NCBI RefSeq assembly: GCF_039822625.1
Contig: NZ_JBDLLG010000004.1
Location: 62,001-126,000, forward strand
Length of the DNA: 64,000 nucleotides
Reading direction: 5' to 3'
Origin: Marinimicrobium locisalis
Lineage (GTDB): Bacteria; Pseudomonadota; Gammaproteobacteria; Pseudomonadales; Cellvibrionaceae
The translations under genes were made by a program, and so were the position numbers. Of the stretch, positions 32,990 to 41,585 are shown one piece after another. How positions within the stretch are numbered: position 1 is the first letter of the stretch; the number at the start of each line of letters is the position of its first letter. Under the pieces are notes generated by a model. The model was not told the origin of the DNA. It made no database searches and was given only the letters and a program-made list of their open reading frames with translations.

Positions 32990-35062
32990 ATGAGCAACGA
33001 CCTCAACCAGCTAATCCGCCAGACCGAGCTCCACCAACAGCAGCTCATGCTTTCACAGCGTTTCGAAAAGAACCTTCGGTTTCTTTCGTCAGCGGCTCCC
33101 GATCTTTACGATGAATACAAGAACTATGCCCCTCAGTCCCTCAAGCTGAGTTTCACGGAATCCGGGCACTTGGACTTAATAAACCTAGGGACGGGAAAGT
33201 TCGTTTATGGGGCGCCTCCAGAGGAACTCCACCAGAAAGCCGTCGAGGACTTTTTAAAAAGCCCCAGACGCTACGCCACCGGCTTTTCAACGATCAAAAA
33301 AAGCTTGCTGGAACTGGAACCTTTTATTCGTAGAAGCAATACAGCGATTGAGTATTTCAACAGCCAACTGCCCAGGTTCAACTCCGCCGAAAACCCTGAG
33401 CGAATAAAGCTGCTGGTCGTCGCCGGCGTAGGCATGGGGCAGCACATCCCCCTGCTACTGGAAAAAGTAGACGTTCGCCACCTGTTCATAATAGAGCCGG
33501 ACAAAGACCTCTTCTTCTGCTCCTTGCATACATTGGACTGGGAAGAGACTGCCCAGCACTTTGCAAAAGAAGGCTATTCCCTGAACCTCCAGGTGGGGCA
33601 GGAGCCAAGCGCGGCCATCAACGCCCTGCAAGTACACCTGGAGAATATCGGCCCCTACAATGCGGTCACCACCTACCTGTTCGACTTCCTCCAAACCGAG
33701 CGGACGTCTGAAAGCACTCGCCTTCTTCTGAAACAGCTAAGTCGGTCACTGGCCGTTCAGGGCTATTTCGACGACGAACGGGTGGGGCTCGCCCATACCA
33801 TTAACAATGTAAAGAACAATATTCCATGCCTGACTCAGCACTCAAAAATTTCGGGCAAGAAAGAGCCCCTGCCCGCCTTCGTGATAGGCAACGGCCCGTC
33901 GTTGGATGCGGCCGAGTCATTTTTGAGAGAAAATAAAGACAAGGCGATACTTATCTCCTGCGGCACCACCTTGGGCTCCCTTGCTCACATGGGCATTACC
34001 CCCGACTTCCACATAGAGCAAGAAAGGCTATTGATGATTAGCGAGTTTCTTTCCAGCTCTACGACAGAGGAGTTCCGAAAAGACATTCGGCTAGTGGGCC
34101 TAAACACCGTTCATCCAGAGGTGTTTCGCCTGTTTGACCAGAAAGTTATGTTCATGAAGCCAAACGATTTGGGCTCCACTTATAGCCAGAAGTTGATCAA
34201 ACGGGGGCACAGCGTCGTTCAGCTACCCAACTGTAACCCGACTGTGACAAATGCGGGGGCTGCCTTAGCCATCGCACTGGGCTTTAAAGAGGTTTATTTA
34301 GTGGGCGTGGATTATGGCTCGCCGGATACCCAATCACACCACTCCAAGCGTTCGACGTATTATCGGTTTAAAAAGCAATACAATGAAACGCTGAGTAAGA
34401 CCCTGCACAGCCAAAGCAACACGCCGGTACAGGGTAACTTCGGGGGAGAGGTGCTGACGAGCCGGACGTTGAATCTTTCGAGAGTCAACATGGAAGAGCT
34501 CATCGAAAAGAGCCCCGGCCATCATTTTTACAACACCAGCAACGGTGCCCTGATTCATGGGGCCACCCCCCTGCGTTACAACGACGCCTCTATCGACGCC
34601 CCCACTACCCCCACGCCTCAGGTGGCCGACAGACTGCTTCAAGACTGCTTCAGCACCGAGCCGTTTGAGAGCGCTGCCTTATCAAAGCGAATTGAAGCGG
34701 ACTTCAAACCCGCCGAGAAGATTCTCACCAAGATCATCACCGTTCTTGACCGTAAGCCGGAGTCTCATTCGGCAGCCAACGACATTGTCGACCGGATTCA
34801 CAATGTTATGCAAAGTGCTGCGAAGAACACCGTCGAGGACAGAGCCAATCAGATGCTCTTAAAGGGGAGCATTAATACCTTCAATCTACTTCTTCAGGCG
34901 ACGCTGGACAAAGGCGGTAACTCTGCTAAGGCTATGACAGTGTTCGAAGTCGTCGCCTCGGAGTACAAGTCCTACCTGTACGAGGCACTGGAGCAACTGC
35001 GGAAAGGGTTTCTGGACAACGATCAACGACGAGCCAATATTGGGGAGGCTTTGGAGGGCTGA
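32990..35062 (+). CDS. maf: Motility accessory factor Maf, putative flagellin nonulosonic acid transferase
   Basis: A product of about 690 residues of the Maf/DUF115 family, which transfers pseudaminic or legionaminic acid from its CMP form to serine or threonine of flagellin in the cytoplasm. The central domain carries PAFVIGNGPSLDAAESFLRE, SCGTTLGSLAHMGITPDFHIE and LVGVDYGSPD, characteristic of the DUF115 Rossmann-like fold. I choose the ATG at 32990 (MSNDLNQLIRQTELHQQQL), which fits the helical N-terminus; an ATG at 32957 would add 11 residues and lacks a ribosome binding site. It ends tail to tail with fliD. Confidence 0.87.
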   Translation: MSNDLNQLIRQTELHQQQLMLSQRFEKNLRFLSSAAPDLYDEYKNYAPQSLKLSFTESGHLDLINLGTGKFVYGAPPEELHQKAVEDFLKSPRRYATGFSTIKKSLLELEPFIRRSNTAIEYFNSQLPRFNSAENPERIKLLVVAGVGMGQHIPLLLEKVDVRHLFIIEPDKDLFFCSLHTLDWEETAQHFAKEGYSLNLQVGQEPSAAINALQVHLENIGPYNAVTTYLFDFLQTERTSESTRLLLKQLSRSLAVQGYFDDERVGLAHTINNVKNNIPCLTQHSKISGKKEPLPAFVIGNGPSLDAAESFLRENKDKAILISCGTTLGSLAHMGITPDFHIEQERLLMISEFLSSSTTEEFRKDIRLVGLNTVHPEVFRLFDQKVMFMKPNDLGSTYSQKLIKRGHSVVQLPNCNPTVTNAGAALAIALGFKEVYLVGVDYGSPDTQSHHSKRSTYYRFKKQYNETLSKTLHSQSNTPVQGNFGGEVLTSRTLNLSRVNMEELIEKSPGHHFYNTSNGALIHGATPLRYNDASIDAPTTPTPQVADRLLQDCFSTEPFESAALSKRIEADFKPAEKILTKIITVLDRKPESHSAANDIVDRIHNVMQSAAKNTVEDRANQMLLKGSINTFNLLLQATLDKGGNSAKAMTVFEVVASEYKSYLYEALEQLRKGFLDNDQRRANIGEALEG

Positions 35063-35069
35063 TCCTCCA

Positions 35070-35106
35070 GCCGGAGCGAAAAAAGTAACGCTCTTTCCGC
35101 TCCGGC
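35070..35106. terminator. Inverted repeat between convergent maf and fliD
   Basis: GCCGGAGCG (35070-35078) pairs with CGCTCCGGC (35098-35106) over a 19-base loop. It fills the 58-base gap between two convergent genes and is probably a shared terminator, although T-runs are short. Confidence 0.55.
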
Positions 35107-35120
35107 CTTTACAGGAGGCC

Positions 35121-37142
35121 TTACTCTCCGGCGGTAAACGGCAGGCGATCGTTCAGGCCTTCCAGGAAGTCTCCCGTGCTGTTTAAGCTTCTAACGATTT
35201 GCTCCATCGACCGAAATCTGGCCTCTTGAATGGCCCGGAACGACTCACTCCGCCGATCCAAGTCCTCTCGGTCTTCGGCCACTTCGCTCAAGTCATCTTT
35301 CAGGTTGCTCTCACGTTCAGCTATGAGACCGGAGCTTCTTAGGTAAGTATCCAGACTTCCCATCAAGGTGGAACCTACGCCCCGCGAAAAGCCGATGGTT
35401 GCCGAGGTTGCGCCCGGCAACACTTCCATGGCGAGCCCCTCCGCTGGATCTCCCAGCGCTGGGCGCAAGATGTTTCCAAAGCCAAATGCCTCTCGGCCAT
35501 CAATAGTGCCTGCGACGTTTTGGCCCCCCGTTCCCGCTCCGGCGGTCACACCCAGTTCCGCGGTATCCGCTCCAACACTGACGAACTCCACCGTGCTGGA
35601 TGCGCCATAACGGTCGGATTCGAAACTTAGACTGTTTGTCCCTGAATCATAAACGACGGACACCTCGGCAAACCCTTCCTTTAGGCTGGCGTCACTGTTA
35701 ATCAGGGTTTGAAAGTCCGCCGCCAACTCGTCTCCGTTACTATACGTCTTTCCGTCAGGCAGACTGATCTGAGCCGACTCTCGCCCATCCACCGCAATGG
35801 TAAAGCTGTAATCCTTGCCGGTGGTATCCAGGGGGAACGCCACGGTTATAGGGCTGGCTTGGTATACCCCCTTGGTGGCCTCCTGGGTAATATTCACGTC
35901 GTATTCGCCGGCCTGGCTCTTTGCGCTGTAATCAATGACATTGACTTTGCTGGATGAAGACCGCGTATCGGGAACAAATAGGTTTTTTACCGCTTCAAAA
36001 TGGTTACTCATGGCCGCTTGGAAGTCTGTTTTGCTCCCATCTTCGACAATTTGCAGAGTACCGTCCAGCTTTGTGCGGATACCGATAGTGGATAAGGCAC
36101 TAAAACCTCCTTCCACACCGGCCACTTGCGAACCCAAGGTGGAACGGATGTTCTGAAGCAGGTTGTCCGCCAGTGTGTCATTACGCAGACTTCCTTGACC
36201 GTCCTCGCCTTCGGAGTTACTCGTGAGAAACTGAACTTCCTCATAAAATGCGTTGTAACTCTCGACAAAGTCACGAATGGCCTGCTCGGACTGGCTACGG
36301 TCTTCCTTTACGTTAATGCTGATCTCTTCGGTGGTGCTGCTGTTGAAAATGTCAAACTCCATACCATCAATCACATCGTCAATGGTATTGGTGGTCCGGG
36401 TGACTTGGAGGCCATTGACGCGCAAGATCGCGTCTTTCCCCTCCTGCTGCTGAGTCAGATTTTGCTGAGTTTCATTGTAATTAAAGTTTGCCAACCCCGC
36501 GACAGCCCCTTCAGTGGCTGTAATTTCCAATTCTCGTTCCGCCCCCGTGGGGCCGGTTAATAACAGCTGGTAGCTGCCCTCATTGCCGACAATACTGGCT
36601 TGAACCCCAGTGCCCGCATCATTGATGGCATCCCGCAGCCCTCGCAAGCTATTATTGCTGTCATCAATTTCAATGGTGGCCCCTTGAGCCTCTGCATCCA
36701 CAGTAAAAGCCCCGCTGACCCAGTCACCAAAGCGCAATGTCAGCGATCCGGTACCTACCTCGGAGTCCAGGCTCGCGTAGGCCCCCGAGCTGAGGGACTG
36801 CGACTGGGCTACCTGGTCAATTTTTACCCGGTAGTTCCCCGGCACTGCATCCGGTTCCAGCGAGTTGACCGCCATCAAAGTCGTGTCTGAAATGGAGGCG
36901 GACTTGGCGTTGAACGTGTCGGGATTCGCCAAAGCCTCAAGAGAGCCTTCGAACTCATCGACCGCCTGACGCAACATGCCCAGACCAGAGATCTGAGCGT
37001 CAAGACGCTGCTCTCGTCGGTCAAGCCGTTGCTCTTGCGGGGCCCGCTCCAGTTCCACCAACTGATTGACCAGCGAACGGGTATCAATGCCGGAGCCGCC
37101 GCCCAACTGGCTGATAATATTGCTTGTGATCTCGTTGGCCAT
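35121..37142 (-). CDS. fliD: Flagellar cap protein FliD
   Basis: FliD caps the filament and guides flagellin assembly. The start MANEITSNIISQLGGGSGIDTRSLVNQLVELERAPQEQRLD is the FliD N-terminal signature (split here only for naming; residues 1-41), and the C-terminal coiled region has LDTYLRSSGLIAERESNLKDD and SRMEQIV-like RSMEQIVRSLNSTGDFLEGL. At 673 residues it is clearly larger than the usual 450-480, with extra sequence in the outer domains. The ATG at 37140-37142 is chosen over an upstream frame to 37196. Driven by a sigma28 promoter about 120 bases upstream. Confidence 0.94.
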   Translation of the reverse strand: MANEITSNIISQLGGGSGIDTRSLVNQLVELERAPQEQRLDRREQRLDAQISGLGMLRQAVDEFEGSLEALANPDTFNAKSASISDTTLMAVNSLEPDAVPGNYRVKIDQVAQSQSLSSGAYASLDSEVGTGSLTLRFGDWVSGAFTVDAEAQGATIEIDDSNNSLRGLRDAINDAGTGVQASIVGNEGSYQLLLTGPTGAERELEITATEGAVAGLANFNYNETQQNLTQQQEGKDAILRVNGLQVTRTTNTIDDVIDGMEFDIFNSSTTEEISINVKEDRSQSEQAIRDFVESYNAFYEEVQFLTSNSEGEDGQGSLRNDTLADNLLQNIRSTLGSQVAGVEGGFSALSTIGIRTKLDGTLQIVEDGSKTDFQAAMSNHFEAVKNLFVPDTRSSSSKVNVIDYSAKSQAGEYDVNITQEATKGVYQASPITVAFPLDTTGKDYSFTIAVDGRESAQISLPDGKTYSNGDELAADFQTLINSDASLKEGFAEVSVVYDSGTNSLSFESDRYGASSTVEFVSVGADTAELGVTAGAGTGGQNVAGTIDGREAFGFGNILRPALGDPAEGLAMEVLPGATSATIGFSRGVGSTLMGSLDTYLRSSGLIAERESNLKDDLSEVAEDREDLDRRSESFRAIQEARFRSMEQIVRSLNSTGDFLEGLNDRLPFTAGE

Positions 37143-37268
37143 ACTAACCTCTATGATCGGAACTACCGATAGTCGGCTCGGGAAGCGCCTATACATAACT
37201 TTGGCGTCAAACGCCGCCGTTTTTCGCAGCTTGTGGGCAGCGATTGGCTATTACCCTCATTACTTACT

Positions 37269-37295
37269 GTTTCGGCCGGTTTTGATTAAACTTTA
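37269..37295 (-). promoter_or_regulatory. Sigma28 (FliA) promoter of fliD
   Basis: Minus-strand TAAAGTTT (37295-37288), 11-base spacer, GCCGAAAC (37276-37269): almost the full TAAAGTTT-N11-GCCGATAA. Predicted start near 37262. Confidence 0.82.
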
Positions 37296-37356
37296 GGCAG
37301 AGCTACCAACCAATGGCTTATTTATCGTCACCTCAACATCCATCGCTGTTTTAATG

Positions 37357-37381
37357 CAAAAAGGGTGCCCTGAGGCACCCT
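37357..37381 (-). terminator. Intrinsic terminator after flaG
   Basis: On the minus strand AGGGTGCC-TCAG-GGCACCCT forms an 8-bp stem followed by a short T-run, about 30 bases after the flaG stop. Confidence 0.85.
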
Positions 37382-37413
37382 ATTGCGTTGGTCCATAGAT
37401 TCAGACTCTGTCG

Positions 37414-37818
37414 TTAGGCCTGTTCATTGAAAAAGTGGAGTGGCTCCATACTGTCTTGTAGCCTCCGGGCGAGCTCCAAGAACACCTCGTCCGGAATTTG
37501 GCGAATAACTTCGTCCGTTTGCCGGTCCACCACTTTCACAATAGTCTCGCCCAATTCCTCATCGATACTGAAGCGCAAATCACGCTGGGTCGATTGGATA
37601 TACTCGTTCATCTGGGTAACGGCTTCCTCGACTTCAGGCAGCTGTTGTGTTTCAGAAGATCGACTATTTTGCTGGGGTATAGACGAAACGGAGGGCGGCA
37701 ATACCTTGCCGCCCTCTTCTGCCGCTTGACGGGTTGAATCCGGTGAAGCCGGGCGCAGGCGCTTGGGGTCCGGAGACTCATAGCTAGCGCTGCTTTGGAG
37801 AAAACTCACTTCACTCAT
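37414..37818 (-). CDS. flaG: FlaG family flagellar protein
   Basis: A 134-residue protein with a disordered Ser/Pro/Gln-rich first half and a FlaG domain (about 70-130: EEAVTQMNEYIQSTQRDLRFSIDEELGETIVKVVDRQT, then VIRQIPDEVFLELARRL). FlaG is linked to filament length control in several bacteria. It lies between fliC and fliD, its usual position in Pseudomonas and Vibrio relatives. It is 56 bases after fliC with a strong hairpin between them, so it is probably expressed at lower level by read-through. Confidence 0.92.
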   Translation of the reverse strand: MSEVSFLQSSASYESPDPKRLRPASPDSTRQAAEEGGKVLPPSVSSIPQQNSRSSETQQLPEVEEAVTQMNEYIQSTQRDLRFSIDEELGETIVKVVDRQTDEVIRQIPDEVFLELARRLQDSMEPLHFFNEQA

Positions 37819-37835
37819 TTCATTGCCCTCTCAAG

Positions 37836-37863
37836 AGAACCACCGGGTTACCCCGGTGGTTCT
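37836..37863 (-). terminator. Strong hairpin after fliC
   Basis: AGAACCACCGGG and CCCGGTGGTTCT form a perfect 12-bp stem with a 4-base loop, 12 bases after the fliC stop. The T-run behind it is weak (CTTGAG), so it may stabilise the flagellin message or end transcription only partly. Confidence 0.75.
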
Positions 37864-37874
37864 GACCAGACCTC

Positions 37875-39635
37875 TTACTGCAGCAGCTGGAGAGCCTGCT
37901 GGGGCCGGGCGTTAGCCTGGGCCAGCATGGCCTGAGCCGCCTGTTGCAGTACCTGCGACTTACTCAGGTTGGCCGTTTCCGCCGCGAAGTCAGCGTCCAT
38001 GATTCGAGAGCGTGCCGCGGAGGTTTTCTCACTGATGTTGGTCAGGTTCGCAACCGTAAAGTCCAGCCGGTTGTTCACCGCACCCAAATCCGCGCGAGTC
38101 TGGCCTACCTGGTCAATGGCGTTGTCCAGGATACCAATGGCCTTTTGGGCACCGGCGGCCGTGCTAATGTCCAGGCTGGCGACAGAGCCCAAGCCTTCAG
38201 TGGCGTTACGCTCTTGCAGACCGGTTAGCGCGAAGACATCAGCGTCTGTAGCGCCTTCACCGTACTCGACCGAGATCTCATCGCCGCTGCTGGAGCGCAG
38301 GCTCACTTCGTTGTTAGTCCCAACCGTCGCAACAACACCGGTTTCAGACGAAATATCGTTGATTTTCTCAGCGATCAGCGAGGCGTTATCAGCGGCTGTG
38401 TCAGCGGCTACTACGGAAATTGCCCCGACCGCGACGCCGTTAATAAGCAGGTCACCTTTGGCCAAGTCAACGGCAGAGCCTGTGCCCACAGCCGCCCCGA
38501 CAAGGTTGCCGTCATCGTCATTAAAGTCGACGCCCAGGTCGTCGGCCACAGCCGTGCCGCCGGTACCGGCCTGAATGGTAACGCCGTTCTGGTTGCTGCT
38601 GGTGTCGTTGACGACCAGAGAGAACTCATTGGCCGTGTTCGAGCCCAAGCCCGCGGTACCACCGACGTCAGATAACCCCACCGCACTTAAAGCATCGGCA
38701 CTGCTACCGTTCACTTCAATACTCTCGGCGCCTTCAGCAGAGAGGACAAGTGCTCCGTCCTGATCCAGGGAAGCCTGTATGGAGCTTCCGGCGTTGATCT
38801 TATCCACCACCTCTTGCATGCTGTTGGTGCCGGTAAGGGTGATGTCCTGGTTCTGGCCATCGCCGTCCACCAAACGGATGGAAATGGTGTCGGTATCGCG
38901 CAGAATACCGGAACCGCCACCGTTACCTTCTACCTGAACCAGTGTAGAGACCTCGGCCCCTTTACCTTCCAGGTCAGCGTTGATAGTGGTCAATGCTTCA
39001 TTGACGTTAGTCGCGGCTGTCAGTGAGCTGATGGTGGTGTCATTGATGATCAGACCATCGTCGGAGATAGCCGTGAGCGACGCCAGGCCAGTAGACTCTT
39101 CACCAACGATATCGGCGGCGGCCCCGCCCAATGCGTTGGTGGTGAACGAGCCAATGGTGATGTCGATGGTCTGGAACTGCTCGGAACCTACCTGCAGTTG
39201 CGCGCCTTCAAGGCTACCGTCCAACAGCGCCTGGCCGTTAAAGGTGGTTTGCTCGGAGATACGGTTCAACTCTACTTTGAGCTGCTGAACTTCTGAGTCC
39301 AGACGTCCACGGTCAGTATCAGAGTAAATGCCGTTAGCGGACTGAACGGAGAGTTCGCGCATGCGCTGCAGAATGTTGGTACCTTCCTGCAGGGCGCCTT
39401 CGGCGGTCTGGATCATTGAGATACCGTCGTTAGCGTTACGCACCGCTTGGTCCAGGCCTCGAACTTGAGAGGTCATACGGTTGGCAATGGCCAGGCCGGC
39501 GGCGTCGTCTTTGGCAGAGTTAATACGCTGACCGGAAGACAGGCGCTCAGTAGCCTGGTCCAGTGCGTTACCGGATTGCATCAGCTGACGCTGAGCGTTC
39601 AAAGAGGCAACGTTGGTGTTAATGACGAGAGACAT
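37875..39635 (-). CDS. fliC: Flagellin FliC
   Basis: Flagellin is the filament subunit. Conserved D0/D1 ends are plain: N-terminal SLNAQRQLMQSGNALDQATE and RLSSGQRINSAKDDAAGLAI, C-terminal VANLTNISEKTSAARSRI and LAQANARPQQALQLLQ. The variable central region (about 180-490) is long, acidic and rich in Ser, Thr, Gly and Ala, giving 586 residues; this surface region would hold the glycosylation sites. A sigma28 promoter lies upstream and pse genes follow on the upstream side, matching a glycosylated flagellin. Only one flagellin gene is in the window. Confidence 0.96.
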   Translation of the reverse strand: MSLVINTNVASLNAQRQLMQSGNALDQATERLSSGQRINSAKDDAAGLAIANRMTSQVRGLDQAVRNANDGISMIQTAEGALQEGTNILQRMRELSVQSANGIYSDTDRGRLDSEVQQLKVELNRISEQTTFNGQALLDGSLEGAQLQVGSEQFQTIDITIGSFTTNALGGAAADIVGEESTGLASLTAISDDGLIINDTTISSLTAATNVNEALTTINADLEGKGAEVSTLVQVEGNGGGSGILRDTDTISIRLVDGDGQNQDITLTGTNSMQEVVDKINAGSSIQASLDQDGALVLSAEGAESIEVNGSSADALSAVGLSDVGGTAGLGSNTANEFSLVVNDTSSNQNGVTIQAGTGGTAVADDLGVDFNDDDGNLVGAAVGTGSAVDLAKGDLLINGVAVGAISVVAADTAADNASLIAEKINDISSETGVVATVGTNNEVSLRSSSGDEISVEYGEGATDADVFALTGLQERNATEGLGSVASLDISTAAGAQKAIGILDNAIDQVGQTRADLGAVNNRLDFTVANLTNISEKTSAARSRIMDADFAAETANLSKSQVLQQAAQAMLAQANARPQQALQLLQ

Positions 39636-39740
39636 AGTCTTTCTCCTAATTTAGTTTTCCGGTTCACAGGCTTTACCAGCCGTGGATCTTTAGTCGGACA
39701 GTGAAGCCTGGGAACACGCGCACCAGGTCTTCTATAAAGG

Positions 39741-39767
39741 TTTTCGACTTAACCGGCAATACCTTTA
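39741..39767 (-). promoter_or_regulatory. Sigma28 (FliA) promoter of fliC
   Basis: Minus-strand TAAAGGTA (39767-39760), 11-base spacer, GTCGAAAA (39748-39741), close to the FliA consensus. Predicted start near 39734, leader about 100 bases. Confidence 0.75.
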
Positions 39768-39857
39768 GGAGTTTTACCAGAAATTTATTAGGCGACAGGA
39801 TGTCAGGATAAATTCCTTTATTTTCAATGGGTTATAAATACCGAAGAGGCTCAAAGG

Positions 39858-40919
39858 CTACCGTTCAACCCCTTGTTCTTCCAACTGTTCTGGCAAGACG
39901 GGGCTGCACGCCTCTACTGAAACCCGAAGCCGGCGACCCACCACCGAGGGCAACATGGCCGGAGGTAAGCCATAACCAGGGCGTACACTTCGCACCGCGT
40001 CCTCTGTAATCACCTCCCCTTTCGTCAAACTTTTGACAAAGTAGAGGGACCGGCGGAACTTCACATTACCCAGCTCACTGGATTTACGCCCGTAGTCCAC
40101 CTGCCCCAAGGCTTCCCAGGCGGTGCGGGCTTGCCGACAGAGGTCCGCCAGGCCCTCGGGCTCCAGCGAAAAGCTATCGTCGGGGCCACCTCCCTGGCGG
40201 TCCAGGGTAATATGCTTTTCGACAATGCATGCCCCGAGAGCGACTGCGGCGATGGCGGTGGTGTTTTCCGTGGTGTGATCCGAAAGCCCTACGGGCACCC
40301 CAAACTCCTCCCGCATCGCAACAAGAGTGCGCAAATTATAATCACTGGCGGGCGCGGGGTAGCCACTGACGCAATGTAACAGTGCCAGCTCTCGACATCC
40401 CGCGCTCTTCGCCGTGTCGACCGCCGCCGCGATCTCCTCCCGACAAGCCATTCCCGTTGAAATAATCAGAGGCTTGCCGGTAGCGGCCACGTATTCAATC
40501 AGCGGCAGGTCAATCACCTCAAAAGAGGCTATTTTATAGGCGGGTGCATTGAGCTCTTCCAGTAAGTCCACAGCCGTCGGGTCAAAGGGCGAACTGAAAA
40601 TCGTGATCCCCTGGCGCCTGGCGTGCTCGAACAAGGGCTTGTGCCATTCCCAGGGCGTATGGGCCCACTCATAAAGCTCATACAGAGTGCGCCCCTGCCA
40701 TAACCCACCGGTAATTTGGAAGTCCGGCAAACCAGAGTCCAGCGTAATGGTATCCGGGCGATAGGTTTGCAGTTTGACGGCATCCGCCCCGGCCGACTTG
40801 GCGACATCTATCAACCGAAGCGCCCTTTCCAGGCTGCCGTTATGATTGCCGGAGAGCTCAGCCACAATATAGGGAGCCTGCTCGGCGGAAATAGTTCGCT
40901 TGGCAATTTCAAACATCAT
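39858..40919 (-). CDS. pseI: Pseudaminic acid synthase PseI
   Basis: PseI condenses the 2,4-diamino-2,4,6-trideoxy-altrose intermediate with phosphoenolpyruvate to form pseudaminic acid. The NeuB domain (1-270) has APYIVAELSGNHNGSLERALRLIDVAKSAGADAVKLQTY (motifs AELSGNHNGS and KLQTY), PTAVDLLEEL, LHCVSGYPAP and GLSDHT. A C-terminal SAF domain starts near 285 (RRSLYFVKSLTKGEVI, VRSVRPGYGLPP). Length 353 is normal. The start overlaps the end of the formyltransferase-like gene by 11 bases; ATG at 40916 is equally possible. Confidence 0.93.
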   Translation of the reverse strand: MMFEIAKRTISAEQAPYIVAELSGNHNGSLERALRLIDVAKSAGADAVKLQTYRPDTITLDSGLPDFQITGGLWQGRTLYELYEWAHTPWEWHKPLFEHARRQGITIFSSPFDPTAVDLLEELNAPAYKIASFEVIDLPLIEYVAATGKPLIISTGMACREEIAAAVDTAKSAGCRELALLHCVSGYPAPASDYNLRTLVAMREEFGVPVGLSDHTTENTTAIAAVALGACIVEKHITLDRQGGGPDDSFSLEPEGLADLCRQARTAWEALGQVDYGRKSSELGNVKFRRSLYFVKSLTKGEVITEDAVRSVRPGYGLPPAMLPSVVGRRLRVSVEACSPVLPEQLEEQGVER

Positions 40920-41565
40920 TTTCGTCCCGCTTTTGCAGCGTAATTGTGTATGTATGACCGTGCATGCGAAAAAACGCTGGGTACCGATCCGGATCCATCA
41001 CCCGGATTCGGTTGAACAACTCTCTCAGGGGGAGTTCTGGATCGACTTCACTGTCCGCCGGTCGGCGTCGAGGATGATAAGTAGGCTCTGCATCCCTCGG
41101 CTGAGGAGTTGGCGAAGCGCCCCGTTGGATCTGGTGGAGTACCTGCTCCATCAAATCCAACTCCGCCTCAAAGAGACGCCTATGTATTTCGTTCCATAGG
41201 GCATGAGGGGGGACCTCAAACGTCTTTTTTGCCCATACCGCCCCAGAATCAACGGGGTCGCTGGCGTCTATCGCGGAAACAGTAATAGCCTCCGCACCGT
41301 TCAGCAAATCCCATACGTGGGGGCTCCACCCTCGCCCCTTGGGTAGATCACTGGCGTGCAGCACAATGACATGGTCGAACCGGGATCTCGTGATCTCGTC
41401 AACCCATTCACTACACGACACCAGAAAAAGCACCCGGGCCGCGGGAGCGTCCTTCAGTTGTTGGACCAAGATTCCGGGGTGATCGCTCTCCCTTTCTTGT
41501 AGCCAACCTCGCAGCCACGGCACCACCGGGTGTTCTACATCAGAGCAAACAATAGCCACATCCAC
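40909..41565 (-). CDS. Formyltransferase-like protein in the Pse operon
   Basis: A 218-residue protein resembling the formyl-transfer domain of methionyl-tRNA/UDP-sugar formyltransferases. It keeps VLHASDLPKGRGWSPHVWDLLNG (like NxHxSLLPxxRG..P..W.I..G) and SAIDASDPVDSGAVWAKK (like MDxxxDTGxI). The usual Asn before the His is replaced by hydrophobic residues, so either the active site differs or another residue takes its role. The tail after about 145 is Pro/Arg-rich. It sits between pseG and pseI, where an acyltransferase step (PseH, N4 acetylation) is expected and no GNAT gene is present. N-formylation of the amino sugar is the simplest inference. Confidence 0.72.
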   Translation of the reverse strand: MDVAIVCSDVEHPVVPWLRGWLQERESDHPGILVQQLKDAPAARVLFLVSCSEWVDEITRSRFDHVIVLHASDLPKGRGWSPHVWDLLNGAEAITVSAIDASDPVDSGAVWAKKTFEVPPHALWNEIHRRLFEAELDLMEQVLHQIQRGASPTPQPRDAEPTYHPRRRPADSEVDPELPLRELFNRIRVMDPDRYPAFFRMHGHTYTITLQKRDENDV

Positions 41566-41585
41566 CGCGAGACTCTCCCCCTACT

